From contig JAUCBJ010001786.1 of assembly GCA_032718475.1 (NCBI GenBank), positions 25,226 to 89,225 on the forward strand: a DNA stretch of 64,000 bases, in the 5' to 3' direction. The translations under genes were made by a program, and so were the position numbers. Shown here in pieces: positions 1 to 11,600 of the stretch. Origin of the DNA: Nemertoderma westbladi. Its lineage: Eukaryota; Xenacoelomorpha; Nemertodermatida; Nemertodermatidae. The notes under the pieces are model-generated. The model was given only the letters and a program-made list of their open reading frames with translations, made no database searches and was not told where the DNA came from. Each line of letters begins with the position of its first letter. Within the stretch, counting starts at the first letter, position 1.

Positions 1-1
1 G

Positions 2-1204
2 AGCGTTGTGAATTTCCCCAGTATTATTGTGGGTGACTTTAATTTGCCAGACCTTGACTGGGAAAATGTATCCCACCCAGACAATGAAGTCTACAACAGT
101 TTTGGTGACCTTGTTTTAGAGAGCAGCTTAACCCAGCTGTAGCTCAAACCATCTCATGGGAACAACATTCTTGACCTCGTCCTGACTACAGACAATTCGG
201 CAGTTTCAAATGTAGATATTTCCGAACCATTTTCTACAAGAAAGCACGCTACTGTTGTTTTTGATGTGATGTTTACTGTTACAGTAAACGATGATAACAA
301 TGTCCACTGTTTGGAGACAAACCACGATTTTCAAAACGGGGATTACAACGGCTTTAAAAAGTTCCCTTGTAACATTAAATGGAGAGATACATTTAACGAA
401 TGCTCTACAGTTAACGATTTCTATGAATGCTTTGCCAGGGTTTTAAAGTCCAGGATTGAAACATACATTCCTGTTAAAGAACGTCGCTCACAAAAACGCA
501 GCTACCCGGCGTACGTCTGTATTTTGCACAACGCTAAACGCCGTCTGTGGCGTAGAAGGCACACACCAGGTGGTATGGGCCACTACCAACAGGTATCCAA
601 GGACGCCTCTAAGACTGCACACCATGCTGCTTGTGAGCGGGAAGTTAAAATTCTCAGTTCTGGTAATCCAAATGCAGTTTACCGCTACATCAATAACAAG
701 AAATGTAACTGTGGCATTGGCTCTCTCAAGTACAATGGGAATGCTGTCATGGACAACTCCTTGCTTTTTCATCTGTGTGCAATGTAACGTCAGGTACACC
801 CCAGGGCAGTGTTAATTGGACATATTTATTAATGACTTACTTGAACTTTTGGTTTCTGTTGATGAGGTGAGATGAAACTTTTTGCCGATGAGGTGAAGTT
901 GTATTCAATATCTGATTGTAACCATTCTTTAGCTGATGCTCTGCAAGTTTTAGAAAATTGGGCTAGCGATTGGCAATTAAGTATTGCATCACACAAGCGC
1001 AGTGTAATTTACATTGGTACTTCTAATATTAAACACACTTATTATTTAAATGGTAGACAACTTGACAGCAATGTATTTTTTAAAGATTTAGGACTGAGAA
1101 TTTCATCTGACCTTAAGTTTTCTAAGTGCATTAAGGAGCAGGTAGCTAATGCTACAATAGTTATAAATATGCTATTTTGCAACATCAAACTCTTTTTTCA
1201 GTAG
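2..1204 (+). pseudogene. Non-LTR retrotransposon remnant: endonuclease tail plus broken reverse transcriptase
   Basis: The first frame opens with an exonuclease-endonuclease-phosphatase signature, VGDFNLPDLDW (about 29-61), followed by the usual ILDLVLTT stretch and a late H (RKHATVVFDV) near 240-265, which places it in the AP-type endonuclease of Jockey/CR1-like LINEs. A TAG at 140-142 interrupts this frame. The linker runs to 787. The reverse transcriptase fingers and most of the palm are then missing: the frame passes straight to SGTPQGS (about 789-809) and IFINDLLE in shifted frames, then to KLFADEVKLYS (from 875), where the catalytic FADD box reads FADE. The thumb continues to 1204. A stop, a large internal deletion and at least two frameshifts make it non-functional. 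The 5' end lies outside the window. The superfamily call is from motif style only. Confidence 0.85.
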
Positions 1205-2349
1205 TGTTGTGACAATCTGGAACCAACTGCCATCGAATGTAGTCTAGTGCAAATCCTTGCAGTCTTTCTGTCGTGAAATCTCGACAAATTTTAATCTGAG
1301 ATCTTTTTGTAAATATGATACCTAATTATAAATTTTTTATTTATTTTTAATCTATGTTTCCTTTTATTTTAATCTATGTATCATTATTTTGTCTGTTAAA
1401 TTTTCTTTGTTTTTCCAGTTATTGCATTGTAAATAGTCTGTAAATATATGTAATTTCAAAACTAGTTATGTGTTTTGGTGCATCTGCAGCAGGTCACGTA
1501 AAAGACTTATGACAAGTATTAGCGACAGTACCTTTAAGGAGGCACAAAATTCTATGTGCCAACTTTATACTATTCACGCTTGTGTAAATCAACTGTGGAC
1601 ACCTTGTGTTTATTCTATCATGAAACAAAAAAACTCATGTTGCTTACAAAGATCTATTTAAATCGGTGCAACAATACTAGCCAGCCAGTTTAGATTTTTC
1701 ACACACATCAGATTCACATGAACCTACCTATATCTCAACTGATTTTGAATAGGGTGTGATGAATTCAATGAAGAGTTTATTCTCTAATACTCACCGGGCG
1801 CGGGCAGGTTGTTTATTCCATTTAGGTCAAATATTTTTATGGCAGTAGGCACAATCGGTTGGCCTACAAAGTGTATTCTGTGTCAAAGAAGAGGTGCAGC
1901 TTGGAAGGGATTTCCATTCGCTTGTTGCATCGACCTTCGTTCTAACTGATCATGTTTGAAATGTATTTGATATACTGGTCAATAATATTGACAACCGCAT
2001 ACAATCTGTATCATTTTCACCTCCATGATAATTATATTCATGGGTGTCTAATGGACATCTAACGTCATGGGAAAGTTTATTCCTGCCAGTTTTCCAGTAA
2101 AAGTAAGGATGAACTGCTACAATCGAGTAATTCGCATTTACCAAGAACTACAAATACTGCCATAGATGGGTTTAGATTTCGATGTGCATTTCGATTTCGA
2201 TGTGCATTTCAAGTTTAATGCTGCTTTTAACATTTTAGCCGACTCTCTGCCACGCAAGCGTTTGGTGGATTAATTAGTAAATCTAAATGTATAGGCGATA
2301 TTGATACGTACACTGTACACTAAACTAACTTAGATTACGGTGCTAGTGT
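1205..2349. other. Intergenic, no gene recognised
   Basis: This stretch is AT-rich with short accidental ORFs only. The first 250 bases are probably the 3' untranslated end of the preceding retrotransposon. A small direct duplication of GATTTCGATGTGCATTTC is seen near 2177-2210. No RNA gene, clear terminal inverted repeat or coding similarity was recognised. Confidence 0.6.
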
Positions 2350-3915
2350 TTGGGGTTACCATCTGAGATAGCAGCTAATTTAACTGTTCTACCATCAACC
2401 GGTGGCATGGAAGGTTACGATATTGTAGGAACTGGAATTATAAAGAAATTGATTGCGGATATACATTCATCTACACATTGTGGCGGTACAGTGGAAGTTA
2501 GCGAAACTTCTCATCGTGGTTACAGTGTCAAATATGAGGGCATGTGTGATTGTTGTGGTTGGATTTATTCAACAGACACAAGCAGCGTTGTTGACGTACC
2601 CAAACCTGGATCGGGCCGGATAACTGCCGATGTGAATCTCAGATCAGTTTTAGCCTGGCTTTGCATTGGAGGAACTCAGTGGGACGCTGAAACTTTCTCC
2701 CGAGTTATGTCACTGCCATCGCCAGTGGCTAAACGAGCGTGACGGTTGAAAGTTGATGCTATATCCGAAACAACAGAAGCTCTGGCCCGTGGAAACGCTC
2801 TAAATTGCGCGCAGAAGGAATCGGATACCGTGATATGTGTCTCTTTCGATGGAACCTGGATGCGACATGGCCACCAATCACTATATGGAGTTGCCTTTAT
2901 TATATCAGAAAGTACAGGCCATGTACTTGATTTTGATGTTTGCTCCAAGTACTGTAGTGTATGTTGCCGCCAACAGGTTGTCGAAGAGGGACATGACTGC
3001 AATATAAATTATACCGGATCAAGTTCAGGGATGGAGCCGCAGTTGGCAGTCCAGATGTTTGGTAGATCTGTAGTAACCAATGGCTTGGTGTATGGGTCCA
3101 TTGTGTCGGATGGTGACAGCAGTGTGCTGAAGGCCATATTAGAGTCTGATCCATATAAGGACCAGAATGTAACCGTTGAGAAGAAGGAATGCATAAACCA
3201 TGTCTCCAAGCGTTTATTTACCGGTCTTTCCAATGTACGTAAGACACACAAGCTCGGGGGGAGAGGAGGTCTTACTGAGAAGCGGTGCCACCAGCTTCAA
3301 TCGTTTTATAGAAACGCAATAGTAAATAATATATCTGGAGTCGATATAGATAATCTTACCGATAATGAGAAATCCAATCTAATAGAAACTATACGAACAG
3401 AAGTGATTACAGCTGCCCATCATTATTGTGACTACGGCGATAATAATATTGAGAAACGTCATCAGTTCTGCCCTAACAATAAGTGGTGTAAATTTCGGAA
3501 CAAGGATCCCAGTTATAAGGTAGTTACTATAGTAAAGGAAATCAACTTGAAATTTATCTTGCAAGTGTACCAACGCCTTACAACAGATCAGCTTCTAGAA
3601 CGCTGTATTCCTGGCCTGACTCAGAATCGGAATGAGTCAATACATTCCAGATTGTGGACTCGCCTTTCTAAGGAGTCATGTGTGGGCCTAAAAACCCTTA
3701 TGTTTCATGTGTCGTATGCTGTTCTGATCCACAATAGGGGTTGCAGTGCCGAGCAATTGATATTGAAGAAACTCGGACTGGAAGAAGACGATGGTGACAT
3801 GGCTGAAAGAGCAGAGGCGGCAAACAATAGAAGGAGGTCAAAGAGTGCAGAGCTCAAGCACTCAAAAAAGTGGGAGGCACCTGACCCAAAAAACTATTCA
3901 TCGGGATCCTTTTAA
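2350..3915 (+). pseudogene. Mutator-like DDE transposase interrupted by one stop codon
   Basis: One frame reads through from 2350 to 3915 except for a TGA at 2740-2742. Upstream, the frame closes at a TAG (2344-2346), so the N-terminus is missing or in another exon. The protein resembles the Mutator-like transposases common in cnidarians, sponges and insects. Visible catalytic features are SFDGTW (first Asp, about 2845), a Cys-rich insert CSKYCSVC, the block GHDCNINYTGSSSGME, SDGDSS (second Asp, about 3106), the C-x2-H pair CINH (about 3190) that is typical of Mutator-class enzymes, and NRNES (probable catalytic Glu, about 3631). The C-terminus is lysine-rich. No ATG begins either half, since the open frames start at TTG codons. 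Terminal inverted repeats were not found by eye. Recognition of the family is firm, the exact clade is not. Confidence 0.85.
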
Positions 3916-4978
3916 CCTTTTAGATTTAGATTATGACGTAATTTATAGGCTGTATTTTTAATTTTTTTAGATCTTATGTTCCATATTTTTAAATATAACT
4001 AATTTTATATTTCGAATATTCGAGTTTTTACTGTGGTTATTCCAGTTACCATTATCATATTTGCATTCTGTGGAAAGTGTAGAATATTTAGGAAAAAAAA
4101 ATTATTAAAAATCGTCAACAGCAAGCGATTTAAATTGAAATTTAAGAAATTTTTTTGTAATAAAATATTAAAGTATAACATAAAATAGCATTTATTTCAA
4201 TATTGATTTTTTCAAATGAAAAATGCTAAGGCTTTGCCAAAAATCAATGTAACAAGCTGATTTTTTGTACACATGATGCCTAGGTTGTCGTCTACAAATC
4301 CTACAGACAGAATTTCTATATCCTCACAAGTTCTTGATTTATTTTGAAAAATATCTCATTTTTTCGACTTTTTCACTTTTTTTCGTGCGAAAATGGTCCC
4401 TTTTGGTGTTTTTACACTTTTTGACAAAATATTAAAATTTTGTCTGTACAGCTTGTTTAGGGTGACCTAAATAAGAGCTCACCGAATTTTTGTCCTTGTG
4501 CAATATTTTTTATAGAAGCCTTAGTGATTTTTAGAGATTCCGCATTTTTTGCCAAAATTTTGTGTATATTTAAAATTTTCAATTTTTTTTTCCTTTTTCG
4601 TCAATTCCGACCTTTTATACAAGATATGTCAAAATCTCAAAGTAATACATTTATTACTTCAGTCTAGCTTTACATTTCAAATATGTATTGTCTTTTATTA
4701 TCCTCCCCCCTTAATTAAATTATCGAGAAGCCGTAAAGGTGTGCACAATGTCGCACTGAGATATTATTTAGGAGTGTATAGGTTTACACCAAATCTAGCT
4801 GTAGGCAGAGGGCAAAGGCGGTTGGAACTCTTTCAAACAGCGTCATTCTGTATCAATGTGCAAATTTTGGAATAGGTTGGTTTCTATGAATGATCCCAGA
4901 ATTACTAAAAGGGTTTTACATTTTTTTTATGTTTTAAATTTGAATATAACTCTATATACGCAGAATATAATAGAACAG
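3916..4978. other. AT-rich noncoding stretch, no gene recognised
   Basis: This is T- and A-run-rich DNA following the transposase. It may include the 3' flank of that element, but no terminal inverted repeat matching the 5' side was seen. The ORFs here are low-complexity translations. Confidence 0.5.
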
Positions 4979-5340
4979 AATAGAATATATACGCTCCCTT
5001 GGTCAAATGGCAAAGACCTCGTGTGGGACTTTACCTGCACCCATCGCCTTGCCGCCTCATACTCAAATACCGCATGCTTAGATTGCTCAACAGTCGCTGA
5101 ATTGGCAGAAGGGCGGAAGCTTGCTAAGTATTGGAACTTTTTCAAACACTACTTAGTCCAGTCTGTCACTGTGGAGACGCTTGGTAGCATAGGCCCTTCA
5201 TCCTTGTCGTTCCTTCAGCAGTTAGCCCACCGCTTGGAGAAGGTCAGCGGCAACAAGAGGCCTACACAATTCCTGCGTCAACACCTTGGGTAGCAATCCA
5301 AGCTGGGAATGCCTCTTGCATAAAGGAGTCATTCAACCTC
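4979..5340 (+). pseudogene. C-terminal restriction-like-endonuclease-type domain of a non-LTR retrotransposon, frameshifted
   Basis: The translation contains LPWSNGKDLVWDFTCTH, then AEGRKLAKYWNFF, then VETLGSIGPSSLSFLQQLAHRL. This is the order seen in the tail of many invertebrate reverse-transcriptase ORFs, and the D-x-T ... K..KY spacing resembles the PD-(D/E)xK endonuclease of R2-like elements. The frame stops at 5291-5293. The expected continuation (VAIQAGNAS, about 5290-5318) is present in another frame, which shows a frameshift at the break. Nothing upstream of 4979 resembles the reverse transcriptase, so this is a 5'-truncated or decayed copy. The domain identity is inferred from remembered family patterns rather than a search. 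Confidence 0.55.
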
Positions 5341-5956
5341 CCCAAGAACCGCTGCTTCCGGGTGACCAACGTGGCACCTTAATCCAATCCTATCCTCTCC
5401 CTCCCTCCATTATTTTAATTTTAAATTTCTTTGCCCTATTCTGTACATTTTAATTAATTCGAAACAAATATTCAAATTATGTAGTACTGTACAATCAGTG
5501 TTTATATTATTTATTAATAATGTTTTACTCATCGTGCTTGTTTTGTAGTTGGTGTATTAGCCATGAAATATACTTTTAGCTAATTGATAAATAAAAAATC
5601 GATAGGATGGTACAGTGAATTACAGGCAATTTTTCAGGTAGTTGTGACGGGATCAAGGGATCCCGACCGGGTTTAGCAAGTACGCGTCACAGCGGGCTGA
5701 TGGATGGGCGCGATAGAATGTGGAATGTATAAACAGATAAGCTGTGAGTTTGATGTTCGACTGAAGTATAGTATAATATAGATAAAAGTATGCCACAGTT
5801 GATTGCTGATATATGATAGATACAGGTACCGGTAAGATAACAGGGTATACAGCACCGCAATGGCGGTCGAAATATGTCGCCGGTCCACGGTAAACTGGTC
5901 ACTGAGTAAACTGACCAGTAGTGGGGCATGCAACATAATATTATGCAAATAGTTGT

Positions 5957-5958
5957 CA

Positions 5959-6022
<64 letters not shown>

Positions 6023-6037
6023 TGTCGTCGTCGTCGT
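5957..6037. repeat. (TCG)n trinucleotide microsatellite
   Basis: Nearly pure TCG/TTG triplets. The aspartate-rich minus-strand translation across this tract is an artefact of the repeat. Confidence 0.9.
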
Positions 6038-6162
6038 TATGATTTTGACATGCTAATAACTTTGTCGGATTTAAAGCTGCCAAGTTGAAAATTTGTAGGT
6101 ATCAATATGAGCAAAAGTTGAGATTTTTGAGAGACTTTCAGACACCATCAGTGCAATGGTCT

Positions 6163-6322
6163 CCCGCTAGAGGGCCACATGTCTAAACATTAAATGCCCT
6201 CCCATTTCTTTGCTTTTAATCCGTTTAAGCTGAAACTTGGCAGATATGTATTAGACCATTAGCTGTGACTTTCAAAGGAGGCGAATCCATCTGCAGTTCT
6301 CCAGTCTGCCGCTAGAGGGCCA
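6163..6322. promoter_or_regulatory. Pair of CTCF-like motifs inside the MITE
   Basis: CCCGCTAGAGGGCCA (6163-6177) and GCCGCTAGAGGGCCA (6308-6322) lie 145 bases apart in the same orientation. They fit the CTCF core consensus CCASYAGRKGGC with one mismatch. Binding is not shown by sequence alone. Confidence 0.3.
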
Positions 6323-6700
6323 ACGTGACTATTTGCATAAATTGACCTACCCCTAACAGTGTCAATTCGCTAAGGCTCTGCCAACTTCGTGCTGCGCGAA
6401 GTCCCCACTTCGTGTTACTCAGCTGATGCCTGCCCCCATTGGCTAGTAACCTACTTCACACCCTCTGCCCTGTGGGGGTGTTCCCCCCCCCCCCCCGCTG
6501 CTGTTACTTTCCTCTCTCTCAGGGGTGTAACCCCTGACCCCTATTGTGTGTGTGTTCTCTGGGGCCTATTGTCCCCGTTTACTGGGGTGACACGAGGTTG
6601 ATATTGGTAATCAACCTCGTGCTCCCAATATTGCTTAGAGGCGCTCTTTCCCACTTTATGGGGGTTGATGTGGCGGAATTGAATACGCTCACACTCCCCC

Positions 6701-8205
6701 TCTTCGCGGTATTTCAACTTTTCATAACGCGAGTTGAATATTTTTTGAATTTATTTAAAATGATTATTCCGATATCACTACTGGGTGTGGGACCATGGGT
6801 TTTGGGCACATTCAATGAACTGGGGGCGATTTATGGGCGAATATTGGGGTGACTTACAGGGTACGGGAATAATTTCATGTTTATAAGGGCCAGGGGTGGG
6901 AGGAAAAGTTAAGCAGTATTCAGGTTAGCCTGAGTACTATTAGGCCCTGGCCAACTTCCTGCTGCCTGTAGAGGTGGATTTGGTAATGCGCCAGGCCTAA
7001 AGGACAAGCACTGCCCTTAGCGGTCCCTGCCCAACAGCAGTTATTACGAGCCTGAAAAGGACATCGGAAAGTCTGCTGCTTGTGCCAGGGATTCGCGACG
7101 GGAAACGACAGCCCCCTTAGCTAAGCCGTACTGGTTCTCGATGACCAATCCCTTCGGGGTTTGCGAGGGGTGGGACGGACATGCGAAAGGGTTGGCCGAC
7201 TTACAGAGGAAGGGTTTGACGAGGACTGCCCTTAGTGGTCTCTGGTCAACAGCAGTTATTACGAGCCTGAAAAGGACATCAGAACGCCGGCTGCTTGTGC
7301 CAGGGATTTGCGACGGGAACCGACGACAGACCCCTTAGCCAAGCCGTACTGGTTCTCGATAATCATTCCCTTCGGGGTTCGTGAGGGGTGGGACGGACAC
7401 GCGACGGGGTCAAAAGACAAAGGACTGGACTCTACTGGCCTACCGACTGTTCGGAGCAGTTTCTCGGCTGCCGAAGCGACTACGAGCCTGAATAAGGTCT
7501 CGGAAAGCCTAGGTGGTTGGGTCTCTGCGATGAACCGACGGACCCCTAGCCAAGCCGTACTGGTTCTCGATGATTGAACCCTTCGGGGTTCGGGAGGGGT
7601 GGGACGGACACGCGAACGGGTCCACCGACATGACAGACTCCTAGCCAAGCCGTACTGGTTCTCGATGATTGATCCCTTTGAGGTTCGGGAGGGGTGGGAC
7701 GGATAAGCGACAGAGTCTACCGACTGGACCGACCCTTAGCCAAGCCGTGCTGGTTCTCGATGGTCGATCCCTTCGGGGTTCGGGAGGGGTGGAACGGACA
7801 CGCAACAGGGTCGACCGACACCGACACTACGGCACTAAGACTAGGACCGAGGGAAAATCTGGGGAACATTAGGTAGGCTAAAATCTGAGCTAACAGTGGG
7901 TAATTAAATAATATACTGTAGGGATTTATATTGTCGTGTATAATTATATTGAATATTTGGTGTATATTGATTTGGGGAATTAATTTATCAATTATCATTT
8001 AATTATCAATCAGGGTTCAACTGTAGGAAGTTACATTAAAGAGTATATCCAACCAATGCAACTTTTCCTCAACCGCAATCCTGCATTTAAGATATCATTC
8101 CTTCTCCACAATCAATATCCGGTGACTGGCCGGGACTCTGTGGTCTGTAAAGTCACGTCTCCAGCATCGGCGTTTTCCCCCCTGGTGTTTGGGATAACGG
8201 CAACA
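6701..8205 (+). repeat. 5' LTR of the inner BEL-like element
   Basis: Almost identical by eye to 16687-18178 over its whole length, apart from scattered substitutions and a few short indels (for example near 7960-8000). The central part, about 7000-7830, is itself tandemly repetitive. ORFs inside it are not conserved as proteins. Confidence 0.9.
7108..7830 (+). repeat. Tandem repeats inside the inner LTR
   Basis: Five imperfect units share the core AAGCCGTACTGGTTCTCGAT, at about 7124, 7343, 7553, 7649 and 7743. Each is followed by a short CCCTTCGGGG hairpin and GGGTGGGACGGA. An upstream pair of larger units carries GACTGCCCTTAG and AACAGCAGTTATTACGAGCC. The same block recurs in the 3' LTR near 17094-17815. 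Repeats in an LTR U3 region are often regulatory, but no factor site is recognised. Confidence 0.75.
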
Positions 8206-8625
8206 AAATTGATAATTAAACGCGGCCAACTTCAACTGGTAGAAGTTGGGAATTCTACAATACTCTTCAAACTCTCTCCGTGCTTACCCAGCACCCACTA
8301 CGAGGAAACTCTGGTATTTGATTAATCAAATTTAGATTAATCATAATTTGTTTAATTAATCAACAAACTCGATCTAACCAACTCGTAGTCGGCAGATCAC
8401 ATATTGGAGAGTTGTTAACAGGGAATGGAAGTATCGATCACACCTATTGATATCATCCAAGTTGAGCCAGGAATCTGGCACGTTGAGGTGGAAGTACAAG
8501 GAACGAACGTCGGATGATTCAGGATTACCGTTCGGGTGGTCCAGTCTGAGTACAATACCTACGAGGAACTATTCTACAACATCGCATATCTAGCTATCAA
8601 CGAGGCATTGGAATGATGGCGAACA
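8206..8625 (+). other. Leader between 5' LTR and gag of the inner element
   Basis: About 420 bases without a convincing ORF. A tRNA primer-binding site is expected just after the LTR. TGGTAGAAGTTGGGAA (near 8238) begins with the TGG expected of such a site but lies unusually far from the LTR edge, so it is only a candidate. Confidence 0.4.
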
Positions 8626-11600
8626 ATGTATCCGATACCGATGAGATGGACCACCATACAGATTCGGAAGCCGACGAGGTACCGAAATGTCAAGAACATG
8701 ACCCGTCGACTAGGGGCTCTCAAGGGCGGAGTAACTCGAGCGTATCAACGGATAGAGAAACAACTCAAGGGAGTCAAAACCCCCCTCAACGAGATACAAA
8801 CTCAGCTTCAGAGTATCCGAAACATCTTACAGCGATATGAAAGAATGATACAGTCGTACCAAGAGCTCGTTCCCTCCACCGATCAGGAAAACTATCCCAG
8901 GTTAGAAGAACACGTTGTACATCTAGATGGGTTCCGCAAACAACACCGGAGGACCCTTAGCCTTGTGAGAGGCTACGAAGAACAGTACTACAAGAGAGCC
9001 GAAAGAGCAGATGCAGAATCAGTGCGAACCTCCAGCACCAGGACAGCAAAACATCAAAGGAGATCGGGGTCCTCGAGAAACCAGCACTCCAGCGCGAGCG
9101 CGGTGTCCGGTTCAGCACACAGCTCTCAAGCGGGTCAACCACTCCAAGACCAGCTACGAGAACGGAAGGCATTAGCCCTCAAAGCTCGGATGGAAGATGA
9201 GTATATTCAACTGCAAGCCGAGCAAGATGTATTAGCCGCCAAAACGCAAAAACGAGAGGCCGAACAAGCAGCCGAACGGCAGGCCAAACAACGCAAACAG
9301 GAGGCTGAACAACATAGACGAGAGGCCGAACGGCAGGCCGAACAACGCAAACAGGAGGCCGAACGACGCGAACAGGAGGCTGAACAACATAGACGAGAGG
9401 CCGAACGGCAGGCCGAACAACGCAAACAGGAGACTGAACAACGTGGACGAGAGGCCGAACGAGAGATCAAACAACGTAAATGGGAAGCAGAAATGTGTAA
9501 ACAACACGCCGAGGCCCAAGCGATTCTCATCCACAAAAAGAATGCGGATATTGCAAAACTCACGGAATACGAAGCCGCACTTATAGAACGAGATATTCAA
9601 CTCTACGAGGACTGGGAAAGGGATATAGATCAGGAATATGAACCAATCCCGGTACCGGAATTAGAGAAGTCATTTATACCGACAGCGGCGAAACTTCCGA
9701 AACCCGAGATCCCGCCTACCAAACAGTCTACGTTATCGGCACAAGCACCGGTGTTCCATCCCCCACCGGCTACGCTTAAAAATGAGGAACTGTATTTCCC
9801 ATCCAACCACACGGCAACGAGTGTACCCAAGTACGAGCCTGAAAGGGACTCGGAACGGGACGCCACTCCTCAATCCAACAACTCGTTTACATCCACACCA
9901 CAAACCCGTAGTTGCGTCATCATTAAAACTCCACCTATCATTGATCCATCGAGTATGGGAGAGAGTGCTAATAACTATAACCCTCCGAACCACTCCAGTT
10001 CAGACGACGTCGGCATTATCCGGGCATTGGAAAACCGCCTCTCCATGCCCAAGATGGAGATCCGCACCTTTGATGGAGATCCCGTCGATTACCTCAGATT
10101 CAAGAAACGGTTCTTTGCGCAGATTGGATCAACGGACATAGCCGACGCACAGAAACTGGTATATTTATCGCAATACCTGGGTGACAAACCACGTCAAATC
10201 ATCGCTTGTTTTGAGGGAGGTTCTCATGAAGCATACTACGACGCATGGAAAACTCTAGACAAAAGATACGGAAATACCGGGACTATAATTAATAAAACTC
10301 TAGAGAAACTGATACAAGACGCGGGATCACTAGGGGAACCACAGAACATCCAGGAATTCTCAGACTCCATGAAGGATGCCTACTACACTCTAAAACCCTT
10401 AAATAAGGAGGACCAGGTGAACAACATCCTAAACCTTCGACAGATCGCCCGGAAGTTCCCCGGATGGCTGCAAAGCAAGTGGGCCTATAAATGCGTAGAT
10501 CTCCGGCGCAGACACCCAGATCGAGATCCCAGCTTCCTTGAAATGTCAGCATTCCTGGACGATATCTCCGAAGCCATGAATGATTCGATGTTCTCGAAAC
10601 AGAGTCTCGCCAAGTTGGACGGAATAGAGAGCAACTCCAGGAGTAAGACACCCACTCAGAAACCGAGATTCCGCCCTCCTCCGGTGAGTACGATGGCCAT
10701 CACCATGGCAGAGAATTCCGACGACGAAAACTACGAGGAACCGACATCAGCCGAGGAATGGGCATGTTATCTCGCGAATTGGGCACCCGAGAGGGAAGAC
10801 ATCACAAACCCCCTTCTCTGTCTCTACTGTGGAGAGAAACATAAAGTTGAATTCTGCAGGAAGTTCCAGTTTGCTGAACTCGTCCCACGCTTCGAGGCGA
10901 TTATGAAACACCGAGGATGCTTCTGGTGTCTTGGAACAGGTCACTACGTTCGGGATTGCGACCAAAGGTCGTGTTGTGCAGTTTGTAACAACCTACGTCA
11001 TCACACGCTCCTCCACATCCCCGCAAACTTTGACTTCACCACTCTCCCCTTCCGGATTGCAGCCAAACGAAGAGGAGAAACGAACCACATCTCCAAAGGA
11101 TCCCGGACGATTCAACGAAGGGAAACTAACCCGTTTAAAACCTCCACTAACGCATCACAAGTGACAAATATCTCAACCACGATCAACCTTATAAATCGCC
11201 GTTATATGGTCTTCACCAAGGTAATCCCAGTAAGAATTCAGGGAGTCGGCAAATCCTTGACAACGCTCGCGTTCCTTGATAACGGGTCGGACGGAACCAT
11301 CATCGACCGGGATTTCCTCGAGCAACTCGGCCTAGACTATGAACCTTGCAAACGGCCCATACAAACTATTACCGACCACAGAGAGGTAGAATCCGGGGAG
11401 GTGCAACTCCAGATGGAAGGAGTAATGAAGGGCTACGAGACGGTTAAGCTCACCATCAAGAACGCCTTGGTACACACAGACCTCCGAGTGCAGTTCCGAC
11501 AATCGGCCGAGTACGCCCCCCTTATACAGCTAGATCGAGACGATGTAGACCTATGGTGCCCGTCGTTGGATGTAAACCGCATCACCCTACTGATCGGACT

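Larger units (their letters stand above)
5941..6340. mobile_element. MITE-like insertion with 12-bp terminal inverted repeats
   Basis: TTATGCAAATAG at 5941-5952 and its exact reverse complement at 6329-6340 bound a 400-bp segment that is absent from the other LTR copy. It has no coding capacity. It starts with a (TCG)n tract and carries two near-identical CCGCTAGAGGGCCA motifs. About 65 further bases (6341-6406) also lack a clear match, so the exact target duplication is unresolved. Confidence 0.55.
5643..6693 (-). repeat. 3' LTR of the outer element, carrying a 400-bp insertion
   Basis: This matches the 609-bp LTR at 23308-23916 over 5643-5940 and again over about 6407-6693. The middle, 5941 to about 6406, has no counterpart in the other LTR and holds a small inverted-repeat element. 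The termini are TGTGACGGG and GCTCACA as read on the plus strand. A long C-run near 6486-6501 is shared with the other LTR. Confidence 0.85.

Noticed and set aside
4549-4875. 108-residue ORF in the AT-rich stretch
   Set aside because: Phe/Ser-rich translation of T-rich DNA with no recognisable motif.
5673-6083. Minus-strand aspartate-rich 136-residue ORF
   Set aside because: It is the translation of the (TCG)n microsatellite plus LTR sequence.
7108-7830. tRNA-like genes in the inner LTR, from GGTTCTCGAT and GGTTCGGGAGG strings
   Set aside because: No cloverleaf with acceptor stem, A box and B box at correct spacing could be built. The strings are tandem LTR repeats.
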